Shown here piece after piece: positions 1 to 9,851 of a stretch of 64,000 bases of DNA. Position 1 is the first letter of the stretch; each line of letters starts with the position of its first letter. Origin of the DNA: Ustilago trichophora (Eukaryota > Basidiomycota > Ustilaginomycetes > Ustilaginales > Ustilaginaceae). The stretch is taken from contig OOIN01000030.1 of assembly GCA_900323505.1 (NCBI GenBank), positions 595,600-659,599 on the forward strand. The letters run 5' to 3'. Under the pieces are notes generated by a model. The model was not told the DNA's origin and did not search any database. It was given only the letters and a program-made list of their open reading frames with translations. Made by a program: the position numbers and the translations under genes.

Positions 1-1
1 T

Positions 2-865
2 ATCAACATCATTACCGGTGGTAACAGCAACCTCGAGACCATCTGGACCTACAACCTCTACAACATCATCGTCTCGCTCGTCGGATACTACCTCGCTGCC
101 ATTCTCATGGACCACAAGCAGTACGGCCGAAAGTGGATGCAGGCCAACGGTTTCGTCGCCGATTTCATTCTCTTTATCATCGGCGCTGCCATGTTCAACA
201 CGCTTACCAAGCCCGGTTCTGGTATCAAGGCGTTCCAGGCCATCTACTTCCTCTCGTCCTTCTTCAACCAGTTTGGTCCCAACTCGACCTCGTTCTTGCT
301 CGCTGCCGAGGTGTTCCCTGCCTCGATTCGTGCCACTTCGCACGGTGTCTCTGCTGCCGTCGGCAAGCTTGGTGCTCTCGCTCCCGCCATTCTGTACAAC
401 TACATTGACAACCACACCAAGTTCTGGGTTGTCTCGTGGTTCGGTCTGCTCGGCTGGATCTTGACCATGGTCTTCATTCCTGACACCACCGGTCTCGACC
501 TTCGCGAGCAGGAACGATACTGGGAGTGTGTCGTCCAGGGCCGCGAGCAGGATTACCACGGCGTTGCCATCCACCCTCGTCACCTTTCGCTCTGGGAGCG
601 AGTGGTGCTCAAGCGACACCGTCATTACAACCCTGAGCTCGACCGTCAGCAAAAGATGGCCGAACTCGAGGCTCTCTTCCACTCGAGCAAAGCCGAGAAG
701 CTCGCCGACGGTGAACCTGTCGGTGATGACATGATGGAGGCCGATCTCCAGCTCTACTTCCAGTCGCTCGCCGACGGTCAAGGCGCCAACAAGAAGTTGC
801 AGCCTACCCAGGATTCGAGCGCCAAACACCCTTCCAAGCTTGCCGAGATTGAGAAGAGGTTGTGA
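2..865 (+). CDS. MFS inorganic-phosphate-type transporter, C-terminal part (5' end outside window)
   Basis: Open frame from the left edge (codons begin at base 2) to a TGA at 863-865, about 287 residues. The first ATG in the window, at 107, is internal and not the start. The sequence shows the second-half membrane segments of a 12-TM major facilitator protein. The loop with GPNSTSFLLAAEVFP followed by ATSHGVSAAVGKLGA matches the conserved segment of the Pho84/PHS proton-phosphate symporter family. A long hydrophilic cytosolic tail follows (EERYWE-like start, many charged residues). Expected role: proton-coupled uptake of phosphate or a related metabolite at the plasma membrane. Exact substrate is inference, because the N-terminal half is not visible. 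Confidence 0.85.
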   Translation: MNIITGGNSNLETIWTYNLYNIIVSLVGYYLAAILMDHKQYGRKWMQANGFVADFILFIIGAAMFNTLTKPGSGIKAFQAIYFLSSFFNQFGPNSTSFLLAAEVFPASIRATSHGVSAAVGKLGALAPAILYNYIDNHTKFWVVSWFGLLGWILTMVFIPDTTGLDLREQERYWECVVQGREQDYHGVAIHPRHLSLWERVVLKRHRHYNPELDRQQKMAELEALFHSSKAEKLADGEPVGDDMMEADLQLYFQSLADGQGANKKLQPTQDSSAKHPSKLAEIEKRL

Positions 866-2125
866 GCAAAGGCACACCCACTATTGGATTTCTTCTCATC
901 TGCATCTCTGGACTAGACGCTTCATGTACATTTCGTTTTTGCGACTCATCATCATCATTATCATCATTCGCATGCAAGTTTAATCATTGGTTTCCATTGC
1001 TTTCCACGTCTTCAGTGATAGTATGTGTGGTTTTTGTTGTCTATTATGTGAATCTCCGTGTCTCGTGATTGCTCTGTGTGCTTTGACTGGAGCATCGGTA
1101 ACGACTGAGCTTGCATTAATGGAGGTTTCGTTGTAACACATGGAAATCTGAAACTACACGAGTGAGACTGATCTGTTACGGGAGAAGTGCAGCTATATAT
1201 ACGCACTCTTCACTAACGTCTGGTAACATTAGAACGACGCAGTGGCCGAGTGGTAACAAAGGTCTTCGATTTCTTCATGTCTATTTGACCGTTTCTTGCA
1301 GGGATGGTGTCGTCGGGATCGTAAGTTCGACGCCTCTTCTGTGCGATAATTATTCGTGTGGGTATCAGTTTGGAATAAGTCTAAAAACTAGGCCGGGTTG
1401 GCTTGAACCGACGCATCTAGGCTCTAGGTTCAAGTAAAAATCTCCTCACCTTGCAAAACTTCGAACAAAAGCATCAGCAACAAGTGGATTGATTCCTGGT
1501 AAGATCTGTCTTCAGTTGTCCGTTGCACTCACACTCACAGATTGATGATACAGATAGCAGAGAAATGCTCAATGATGGCGCTATATACCAGGTGAAAAGA
1601 CGCTTGAGAGGGCGTAGTTCAAATTTTTTGCCTCTTTTTTCAACCCTTTTTCTTTTTCACTTTTGATTTCCTTGATCTTTAAAAACAAGCAAGCCTAGTC
1701 GATTCTCTTTTCATATAACGAGAACTTCATTCATTGGAACTGCCTGCGTGAGGAACAAGTCATAAACCAATCTTACAGTCCAACAGAGCAAGACATGAAA
1801 GATTACAGCATATCGCATTCCATAACAGTGAGGAGAACAATCAGACTGGTTGAATTCATATCGCTCCTCTAACCCAGTTCCTACACAGACAAAGTTTATG
1901 CACCTATCAAATCCTATAAACAATTGATCCGGCACACCATCCCTCGATCTACCAACCATCAAAAAAGTACATTCGACATGACAGACGAAACCTCATCCAC
2001 TCACCACCACTCCACCACACCCTACCCACACACACAGAGTAGGAAGCAAACGACGAATCAATAAACCGAAATAACATTTTTTTTTTTTGGTTGTTTCTTC
2101 TTGTTCAAAAAGAACCTCCCCAAAT
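866..2125. other. Intergenic region between convergent genes
   Basis: About 1.26 kb between the 3' ends of the phosphate transporter and ubc2. It holds AT-rich 3'-flank sequence, a degenerate tRNA-like stretch near 1236-1350 (separate entry) and T-rich tracts. Short ORFs here lack a good start, coding-like third positions or recognisable motifs. No gene supported. Confidence 0.6.
1236..1352 (+). other. Degenerate tRNA-like sequence (possible tRNA relic)
   Basis: GCAGTGGCCGAGTGGT at about 1240-1255 fits a pol III A-box and the D-arm of type II tRNAs (Ser/Leu). AGTTCGACGCC near 1333-1343 resembles a B-box. TTCGATT could be a Ser(CGA) anticodon loop followed by an intron. However, the T-stem and acceptor stem pair poorly by hand, so a functional tRNA is not supported. 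Best read as a relic or chance similarity. Confidence 0.2.
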
Positions 2126-4753
2126 TCACATAGAAGCAACAGTCGCACCCCCCAACCCCTGCCCCGCACCAACACTCGCATAATCCTGACCCAAAGAACC
2201 ATCATACAACGGCGAACCAGCAGCCACCTCAACAGCACCATTACCACCATTACCAATGGCGCTGCTATTGCTGGCATGTATGAATCTAGAATCCTGACTG
2301 GTGAAAGCAGAAAGAGCATTATTCGACGGAGATTTAGCCAAGCTCGCTGCACCGCCACTTGCACCACCACCACCACCACCACCACTAGTTGAGTTAGATG
2401 AAGAAGACAATTTGCCAATATACCAACTAGGAACCCAACCTCTGGCATGTCCATCTCGTTCCTGAACGCAATACGACCAGTGGTTATAGCGTTTAAACAC
2501 GCGTAAACGTTCATCTTTCCTCAAATCCAAATCTCCTTCTGCACTCTGGTAGTCCATCAACATAATCCCGGGCGTACTGGTGCTTGTAATAAGTGCGGGC
2601 GGGATAGATGCCCGTTTGGCATCCATCTTAGATGCTCCGCTACCGGTGATGGTAGAGAATGTAGGTGTGCTAGGGTTCGAGATGGTGCTAGGACCCGATC
2701 GCATATGTGACGAAACAACTTCGGCATCAACTATGCTACCCAAAGGTCGACTGGTCTCGAGCAAGCAACCGGCAGGAACCCACCCTGAAGCGTACTCTGC
2801 GCGGTAGTTGCTATATGTAATGCCGTCATCTTCGCCCGAGCTCGTTTCGCTGGCAGGTACGCTATACACGACATCTCCCGCGCCATCGCCTTTGGCGTCT
2901 CGTTGAACAATCCACCACCCTTTGGCCTTGTTGATGACGACAAACGTGTCGCCTACGTTGACGTCAAATTCATCATCGCGCTCTGGCATGTATGGGTAAA
3001 TGGCTACGGCATACGTCTTTGCCACCTTGTTGCGTTCGGGCAAGTCTGCTGCTGGGCCAACTTCGACAGGGTTGGAAGCGTTGGTTACCACGGCACCGGG
3101 TGGTGGTGTGCCAGCGACGATACGACGGCGATCGGCTCGAGGCGCGGAACGCTTCTTGGCAGAAGTACTGCCTTCGCTCTCGCGCTCTTGCAGCTTGGAT
3201 GCCGCTTTCGCCTCTGCGATGGCGATTGGCGATTTGACGTCGCGGATGTGCCGAAGCATGAACACGGGACTCTGCTCGTTCTCCTTGAGCTTCTGAAAGA
3301 GGAGGAGGGGCTTCTCGTCGTAGCTGAGACATCGTTCGGTCTTGCCATAACAGATAAAGAGGGCGTACTTGCGCCAGTCATCGTTGATCTTGTACTTTTT
3401 GAGCGCCGCTGGCAACACCTTGTAGCAAGGGTCGTCGAGGGTGACGCGGAACGACTTGTACGGATTGCTGTCCGATGAGTTGTTGTTGTTGTTGCTGGCA
3501 GATACTGCAGCAGAGGCAGAAGAGGACGAACCCGTCGCCGATTTGGCATTAGGTTCTGATAAAGTGGCCGCCGAGGTGTCCTTGCGATCGTCGCGCTCTG
3601 TTGCCGAACTCGCTGCTGTGCTGCTGTTGCTCGCGATGCCAGTGTTGCTGATGGTGGTGTTGTTGTTGTTGTTGCTGCTGCTAGCAAAAGGAGAAGTGGC
3701 ACTCGTCGAAAGAGCATTCGTAGCGCCGAGGGAGCCGGCACGAGGTCGTGAGGGACCGGCTGCGTCGGGTTGTGCAAGTGCGTTTTGGTGAGCGAGTCGA
3801 CGGGTTGGACTGACCATGGAGTTGGCACCTGCACTAGACGGCTGCTGCTGCTGCTGCTGCTGCTGCTGTGGCAGTTGCTGGGGAAAGCCAGGCTGGGAAC
3901 CGAGCGAGGTGGGCGTGGCTGACGGTGTTGACTGCGTGGGCGAGAGATCAGTCGGTCCAACTGCAGCGGACGAACTGGCGACATAAGAGTGCGCAGTGGT
4001 GGTGGGCGTCATTGGCGAATTGCCGCCGACGCTATCTGATCTCGAAGATGTCACGGTGGCTGGCTTGAAGCCGCTCATGGCATGGCCTGCTGGGTATGCG
4101 AAGCCAGAGCGAGATGGGGAGACGAGACCACCAAAGTTGCGAGACGTTGGCGATTCGAGCGGCAGGCTGGACCCAGCAGTAGAAGCAAGATCCGAGTTGG
4201 ATCCATAGCCCGACATGGAAGTAGCGCTGCTCTCGGAAGAGTTGTGGGAATGGAGCGAATTGGATACGAGTGTGATGGGTGTGTCGATCGAGTGAGCCTT
4301 GACACCGACGTGTCTTGCTACGGACGCCATGTCCTGTTGAAAACGAGCGAGATAGTCTGCGAGTCGGAGAATCTGTGACTCTAAAAGACGGATGCGGTCG
4401 TCTCGTTGGCGAAGCGCACCGGCCATATGTGCTGTTGTGAGCGCATTGGTGGCGTGCTCTTGAGCTTCGACGGCTTTAGGGATCCAATCGCCATCTTGGA
4501 TGGGGATGCCGAACTGTTGTTTGAGACGATAGATGGCGGACAGAAGGGCGAGACGCTGACCGATGGTTACGACGCCGATATCCTTGAGTGCCTCATCATC
4601 GAGCAAGACGAGGACATCGCCGGTGATGCCGTTGGACTTGAAGTCTCTTGCGTATTTGGGTAGGCCAACGGTGGAAAGCCAGTCGACGACCTGCTGCTCT
4701 GACCACTTGTTGACGTGCACCGTCGGTGATGACTTGGGACTTTGTGAGGTCAT
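2126..4753 (-). CDS. ubc2: Ubc2-type adaptor (SAM - RA - SH3 - SH3), pheromone/MAP-kinase pathway
   Basis: About 875 residues from the ATG at 4753. The frame stays open upstream to 4867 but contains no ATG there (GTG at 4861), so either this ATG is used or a 5' exon is spliced in. Domains in order: SAM (about residues 14-78, NKWSEQQVVDWLSTVGLPKY), a Ser/Thr/Asn-rich linker with a polyGln run near 294-303, a Ras-association domain (about 432-520, KSFRVTLDDPCYKVLPAALK), then two SH3 domains (about 575-670 with YPYMPERDDEFDVNVGD, and 725-785 ending GWVPSWYIG). SAM plus RA matches Ste50; the added C-terminal SH3 pair is the basidiomycete Ubc2 form. In Ustilago maydis Ubc2 acts upstream of the Kpp4-Fuz7-Kpp2 MAP kinase module and is needed for filamentation and virulence. 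Role here is inferred from this architecture. Confidence 0.92.
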   Translation of the reverse strand: MTSQSPKSSPTVHVNKWSEQQVVDWLSTVGLPKYARDFKSNGITGDVLVLLDDEALKDIGVVTIGQRLALLSAIYRLKQQFGIPIQDGDWIPKAVEAQEHATNALTTAHMAGALRQRDDRIRLLESQILRLADYLARFQQDMASVARHVGVKAHSIDTPITLVSNSLHSHNSSESSATSMSGYGSNSDLASTAGSSLPLESPTSRNFGGLVSPSRSGFAYPAGHAMSGFKPATVTSSRSDSVGGNSPMTPTTTAHSYVASSSAAVGPTDLSPTQSTPSATPTSLGSQPGFPQQLPQQQQQQQQQPSSAGANSMVSPTRRLAHQNALAQPDAAGPSRPRAGSLGATNALSTSATSPFASSSNNNNNTTISNTGIASNSSTAASSATERDDRKDTSAATLSEPNAKSATGSSSSASAAVSASNNNNNSSDSNPYKSFRVTLDDPCYKVLPAALKKYKINDDWRKYALFICYGKTERCLSYDEKPLLLFQKLKENEQSPVFMLRHIRDVKSPIAIAEAKAASKLQERESEGSTSAKKRSAPRADRRRIVAGTPPPGAVVTNASNPVEVGPAADLPERNKVAKTYAVAIYPYMPERDDEFDVNVGDTFVVINKAKGWWIVQRDAKGDGAGDVVYSVPASETSSGEDDGITYSNYRAEYASGWVPAGCLLETSRPLGSIVDAEVVSSHMRSGPSTISNPSTPTFSTITGSGASKMDAKRASIPPALITSTSTPGIMLMDYQSAEGDLDLRKDERLRVFKRYNHWSYCVQERDGHARGWVPSWYIGKLSSSSNSTSGGGGGGGASGGAASLAKSPSNNALSAFTSQDSRFIHASNSSAIGNGGNGAVEVAAGSPLYDGSLGQDYASVGAGQGLGGATVASM

Positions 4754-5148
4754 GCTTGATGGAGTCTCAGCCGAGATGGTTCGGTTCTGTATCGGCGAGG
4801 CCGAGCTTGGTGGGGGTTGTTCAACGCGTTGCTCTGCGGATGATTCAAGGAGATACGCCACTGACCATCAACTCCATCTTGTCGCGCATCCGACGAGCGT
4901 GGGAAGATATACGTGATCGATTTGCGGTGACTCCGAAAGATGCTGCTGCTGCCGAATGGAGTCAATAATGGTGGCACGCCAATCAGAACCGTGGACAAGT
5001 CAGATGTCGGAAGAGCCGAGCTGAGCACAGTGTCGGGGTGCAACGATGAACTCTATGCTGAATGCGTGTTTTACAGCGGCACTTCAGACTATCAATAGAG
5101 ACGTGATAGATAGTTGTGTGATGAGTCGAGTCGATGTTTGTGATCGTA

Positions 5149-5181
<33 letters not shown>

Positions 5182-5629
5182 TCGTGGCTGCAATGTGAAT
5201 CAGATGGATAGAACAATAGTGTGTGATGTGAGTGCGAGCGGACCAGCAATCCAAGCTGCACCCTTGATTGTTTCCATCCGAACAAAATGCAGCTTTCGCG
5301 CGGCTCGCGTAGGCCAGCCGCATCATCACTCTCAAACAGACAAACTCAACTTGGGCCACCACTTCATTTTCTACAACGCTGCTGAAAATAGCTTAGACCA
5401 ATTTGGAACGCGCTCTTCACACCGCTGCCCAGCTGCCTCGGCGCTTTCTGAGCTGAATTTCAAACACGTACCGTTGTACTCCTTGAAAGGTCGAGATAGC
5501 ATCTCTCAGACTGACAATAGACACACACACACACACACTCTCTCACTCCATTCTTGACTGGAGTCTCTCAATCTGAAAGATCGGAAAAAAAGAGATTCTC
5601 TCGTTCATTTGATTGCTTTTGGAAGCCCG
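4754..5629. other. Intergenic / ubc2 promoter region
   Basis: About 0.88 kb upstream of ubc2 and downstream of the RSC9-like gene. It contains an ATG/ATC trinucleotide run (about 5148-5180), an ACACAC microsatellite (about 5521-5540) and no supportable gene. The first ~110 bases could be coding if ubc2 has an upstream exon. Confidence 0.6.
5146..5181. repeat. Trinucleotide microsatellite (GAT)n
   Basis: Uninterrupted gat/atg triplet run of about 11 units upstream of ubc2; likely length-polymorphic between strains. Confidence 0.85.
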
Positions 5630-8600
5630 TTACAACAGTTGTGGGTCAACTTGACCTTGCGATGGTGCACCAGCCGCATTAGGACGACGACGCAGCTCCA
5701 TCAGCGTCTCGTTGATGTAAGACGACAAGATGTCATTCTGAGACGAGTGTTGCATTAGCTCGTCTTCGACACCTTCGACTGCATCCAGCAATCGGTTGGC
5801 CGCGTCGACGGCCCACTTTTCAGTAGTCTCGTAGTCTTCCTCCTCAGTGCCCATCATGGACAAGCCATTCGCTTCATTGCCACCGTGAGCATCTCCTTCG
5901 CCTGCCTCGGGTTGCTTTGTACGATCCGACGAGCCAAAGTTGGCGGGAAGTGGCAGTCCAAACTTCTCATCACCTTGACCTCGGATCGCTGCTGCGTCTT
6001 CTTCGTCCTCGGCTTGCTCGTCCCGCTTAGAGCCCGCCTTCTGTAAGAGGGAAGCCGCTCGTCGTGTGAGCATGCGCAGGATGAGAATCGAAGTGAAAGC
6101 TGGTCCTTGCGGAGAGAGGCTGTCGTCGTTGCCTGCAGATGGTGTGCGCGTCACATCAATCGCGTACGAGCCGGGATTGTCGACTGTACCGTTCGAAGAA
6201 ATTGCGCTCGTCGGCGCGACGTGCCCGCTGACAGCACCGTTCGCTTGACTACCGCCCCGGCCAGCCTTGTCCATAGTGAAAACAACTTCCGCTCCGTCCG
6301 CGTCCCGCTTTCCTCGCAACATGCGTGCCCCATTGGATGCCTCGGCCGTGACAAGCTGAACTGATTCCCCGGTGTGAGTCGCACCCGAAACTACGTGCAA
6401 GTCATCGTCGACAACAATGTGGGGACGCCCCGATTTTGTCGAGGCGCGAGGCATGTCATCCGACTTGATGTGCGTGAGCACGTGGCCCAACAGCACCTGC
6501 TTCTGCTCGTCTTCGGTTACCGCACCGCTACCTTTGGCATGGAAGTTGCATCGTCTCCATCTGCAGCGACCATCTGCAGCAAAAGTGGCGTGCAACTTGG
6601 CGTGACTTCTCTGCGCCTCGAGCGAGTTGGTTTCGGGTGCGGGGCAGGTTGACCAGTGACAACGGAAAGGCTCGAGCAAATCAATGTCTCTCTCTTTGAT
6701 GCTGACGCCCCGAATCACGAATCGCTGCGGTTTGCCGTCTTGCTGGGGCACCACCATAGCTGCTGCTTGCGGGAACACGTGGCTCACCGCCCGAATGAGC
6801 TCAGCTGCCGGTTGCAAAGGAACGCCATCGTTCTGTTGGCTAAATTCCTCCTTGTAGGCAGTCCAGAATTCCATCTGAGTGACCTCGCTATCAGGGTCGC
6901 GTTGAAAGACCATCCTCATCCACGCGATGCCACGTTCAGGCTCCTTGAGACCGAGCAGGCTCTTGCGTTCCGAGGGGGTGAGCTTCTTGCGTTTAGCACG
7001 TTCCTGTGGTGTCTCGTTGGCGATTCGGATCTGAAGCTCGCGTCTCGTGCGCATCGCCTCGATCTGGCGATTGGGTACGCTGGAGAGCCATTCTTGAGGC
7101 ACTTTGAGCGGCATCAGACGCTCCCACATGGTACGTCCGAGCTGCAGATTACGCGAGAGTAGGCGGACAAGCGCGGCGGTCTTGGTGGTTGCGCGTGCAC
7201 GCATAGCTTGAGCTGATTGCGAGCTCGTGCTGCCGTTCTGCTGGGAAACTTCGTTCCTGACGGGCGATCGTGATCGACGTGCTTCTGTGTTAAGCGCGGC
7301 GGCGATCCGGATGGCATTGTTGCCAATGCAGACGAGCTGATAGAGCAGATCGAGCGCAGCTTCGAGCAGCTCTGTATCTTGGGTCAAGGGAAGCAGCTCA
7401 ACACATCGCTGCAAGAGACCTGGTGATTGCTCTCCGTTGGGGAGCGTGACTTCGACAAAGGCGGCTTCGTTGCGTTCGATGGCTGCCATGGTGGTCAGGC
7501 AACGTAATGCCCCGAGCAAGAAGGCGCGGTCGTTAGAGTGTAGCGCCATGGAGAGAAGCGTGGCAAAGATGTCGTCGCCAGGAGACGATCCGTCGTCTTT
7601 CAACGCTGACTTTGCTGGATCCGATGCTGTGTCGTGTCCGTTGGCGAGCGCGACCGCTGATGCCGTGGATGCTGCGCTTGATGCTCGTCGAGTGAGAGCG
7701 ACCTTGGCAGCCAGTGCCTCGAGAATGTCGAGGAAGTAGAGACGCAGCTCTGGGATGCCTTCGATCTCGAGCCATCCATCTTCATGTTCCGGTGATGTTG
7801 ACAATTTGCTTTGCGAAGCATCTGGACTGCGCGTCTGGATTGCCGTGACAGGGAGGCGAAGAACGTCACGAATCAAACCAAAGATGCCCTTTGTCGAAGC
7901 TAGATTGCGCGCATTCGAGCTGTGAATGGTGAGGTTTCGAAGAGCCAGTGTCGCTTCGAGAGCTCTGCGCATAAGCGCGGCGTGGGAAGGATCGAGTGAC
8001 GGGTTGAAGGTATCACTCAGAGTCGTTGCTGGTCCGAGCGGCTTGGTGAGGGCTGCATGAGAGATGCTGCTCGCGGCCATCTGATATGTCGAGGTACCCT
8101 GATGGCCGGCGTCGCCTGGGGCTCCAATACCGAGGTCAGGAGTTTCGTTTGACTGCTCAAAGTACGAGGCAGCCCACATTGTTGGAGGCTGACCAGTGAG
8201 GGCAGCATTGATTCTGCGCACGTATGAGAGCAAGGCATCGACGAGGCCGGGAACGCTGTCGAGAGTAAAGTCGCGAGTCGCCTGATCGCGGTGGTTGGCG
8301 GTGAGCATGACGAGACGCGAAAGGGCCCAATCGATCTGGTTGGGAAGGCCAGACTTGAGAGAGAGGAGGATGCGGTTGCTGGGACCGGGCAAAAGGTAAG
8401 GTGCCTCGTAGCCGTCGCCGATCATCTTGAATCGTTTCAAGGACGCGGAAGGATCGGCAGCCATGTGAGACGCTCTTGTCGAACCGGCGCGCTGCTGGAG
8501 CATCGATGTTGCGGTATGGGGTCTAGCACCGCTGGAATAATGGTGATTTGAAGATAGTTGCGGAGCTTGCATGTGACGACCATGCGAAGGTAATGGTGCG

Positions 8601-8809
8601 ATTGGGCGCTGAAGGCTGGGGAAAGGTTGGTGTGGAGGAAAGCCAGGTTGTGGATGTGGATGTGGATGTTGTGCGTATTGAGGCATAGGCAGACCAGGAG
8701 TCGGGTGTAGTTGCGATGGGATGAAAGGGAGGTTCTGACTACGGATGACGCCTGGGCTACCTGCCATGTAGGCACCGCCGGCAGGCGACGGATGATGTGG
8801 ATACGACAT
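5630..8809 (-). CDS. RSC9/ARID2-like chromatin-remodelling subunit with two C2H2 fingers
   Basis: Single-exon, about 1059 residues from the ATG at 8809 (the frame extends to a TTG at 8848, which I reject as a start). N-terminal ~130 residues are Pro/His/Gln-rich. Then comes an alpha-helical, armadillo-like region with a conserved opening (NRILLSLKSGLPNQIDWALS). Around residues 630-715 is an RFX-like winged-helix segment (MEFWTAYKEEF...). Two C2H2-like zinc fingers follow near 715-790 (CHWSTCPAP...H and CRWRRCNF...H). This order matches fungal Rsc9 and animal ARID2, subunits of RSC/PBAF chromatin remodellers in the nucleus. No ARID domain was recognised, as in fungal members. The C-terminus is acidic. 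Function inferred from family. Confidence 0.75.
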   Translation of the reverse strand: MSYPHHPSPAGGAYMAGSPGVIRSQNLPFIPSQLHPTPGLPMPQYAQHPHPHPQPGFPPHQPFPSLQRPIAPLPSHGRHMQAPQLSSNHHYSSGARPHTATSMLQQRAGSTRASHMAADPSASLKRFKMIGDGYEAPYLLPGPSNRILLSLKSGLPNQIDWALSRLVMLTANHRDQATRDFTLDSVPGLVDALLSYVRRINAALTGQPPTMWAASYFEQSNETPDLGIGAPGDAGHQGTSTYQMAASSISHAALTKPLGPATTLSDTFNPSLDPSHAALMRRALEATLALRNLTIHSSNARNLASTKGIFGLIRDVLRLPVTAIQTRSPDASQSKLSTSPEHEDGWLEIEGIPELRLYFLDILEALAAKVALTRRASSAASTASAVALANGHDTASDPAKSALKDDGSSPGDDIFATLLSMALHSNDRAFLLGALRCLTTMAAIERNEAAFVEVTLPNGEQSPGLLQRCVELLPLTQDTELLEAALDLLYQLVCIGNNAIRIAAALNTEARRSRSPVRNEVSQQNGSTSSQSAQAMRARATTKTAALVRLLSRNLQLGRTMWERLMPLKVPQEWLSSVPNRQIEAMRTRRELQIRIANETPQERAKRKKLTPSERKSLLGLKEPERGIAWMRMVFQRDPDSEVTQMEFWTAYKEEFSQQNDGVPLQPAAELIRAVSHVFPQAAAMVVPQQDGKPQRFVIRGVSIKERDIDLLEPFRCHWSTCPAPETNSLEAQRSHAKLHATFAADGRCRWRRCNFHAKGSGAVTEDEQKQVLLGHVLTHIKSDDMPRASTKSGRPHIVVDDDLHVVSGATHTGESVQLVTAEASNGARMLRGKRDADGAEVVFTMDKAGRGGSQANGAVSGHVAPTSAISSNGTVDNPGSYAIDVTRTPSAGNDDSLSPQGPAFTSILILRMLTRRAASLLQKAGSKRDEQAEDEEDAAAIRGQGDEKFGLPLPANFGSSDRTKQPEAGEGDAHGGNEANGLSMMGTEEEDYETTEKWAVDAANRLLDAVEGVEDELMQHSSQNDILSSYINETLMELRRRPNAAGAPSQGQVDPQLL

Positions 8810-9851
8810 GAGATGGAGGCTCGGCAAGAAAACAAAAGTTGCCGTCAAGATGAAATGTGGGATAGAGGTGCTAGATCGGTCGAGCGCTCAGTCGGATGAT
8901 GGGTTCGACTGCATGAGCTGGGATTTATCAGATCTTCCAAAGATGCGTTGTGTTGTGTGATGTGCTTTGCTGCAGAGATGGTGGAGCGGAAGATTGTGCG
9001 GATGGTGATGAGCCTGCGACACGAGATTTGATGGAGGCAGAGAAACGCGAGCCACGGATGTCCCAGACTGCGATGGTGAATGACGAGTTGTTTGAGAATC
9101 TGACCTGAACGATAGCCCGGCTGTCCCGAGGCTGAACGAGACGCGAGCTGATATGCCTTTGTCGGGAGGGTATACGTGTCGGATCGTCCCTTTGCAAATG
9201 GAGACCGTGGGTAAAGACAGTGTGTGTTGAGAGCTGAATACGGGACGAGTCGAGAAGAGTTGGATCCGGGCGGTATAGCACGTCGAATGCTGAGGCCAAC
9301 GGGCTAGTACGTAAAAGCCGAACGAAGGCTGAGTTGACGTGTGTCTTTGATGTTGATGGAAGGAAAGCGGTTGCAAATGTTGTGATGCTGTTGCAAGAGT
9401 TGCAACCGTGAAAAGCTGTACAGTACGAAGTCACCACGCGCATTTCCAACCATCTCTCGCTTCCATCTACTGCACAGTGTTACTGCCAAAAACAGAGCGG
9501 CCGACCATCCGCCAAAGCTCGATTTCTTCTTTCTCTCGTTTGGGTCGTGTCGTGTCCGAGCAAAGTTGAGGCGTCTAAAAAAAAAAGAAAAAAAAAAGAA
9601 AAAAAAAAAACAATTCGATGTAACAGTTACAATTTATTTTTTAAACTGTCGAAAGGGTCCTTCATCTTATGCATCATACATCAACTGTCGAGACAAGCGC
9701 TCTTCCTTTCTCTCGTCATCACATACTGGACCATCCCAACAAGGAAATCAGCTCGAATTGGAGCAGCAGATCTGACGATCAAGCAATGAAGTGACGGTGC
9801 CTGACACCACTGCGTTGGCAGAGGTGACACCACGTTAGCTTCTCCAGCACC
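8810..9851. other. Divergent intergenic/promoter region
   Basis: About 1.04 kb between the divergent RSC9-like (-) and TFIIB-like (+) genes. Includes a CTGTACAGTACG motif at about 9415-9426 and an A-rich tract at about 9578-9610 just upstream of the TFIIB-like gene. Minus-strand ORFs of 160-170 codons across 8888-9449 overlap in different frames with no motif; not supported. Confidence 0.6.

Noticed and set aside
3085..3984. 299-codon minus-strand ORF within ubc2
   Set aside because: Alternate frame of ubc2; low complexity and no motif.
8888..9449. Two overlapping 160-170 codon minus-strand ORFs upstream of the RSC9-like gene
   Set aside because: Overlap in different frames, no motif, no consistent codon bias; probably promoter/leader.
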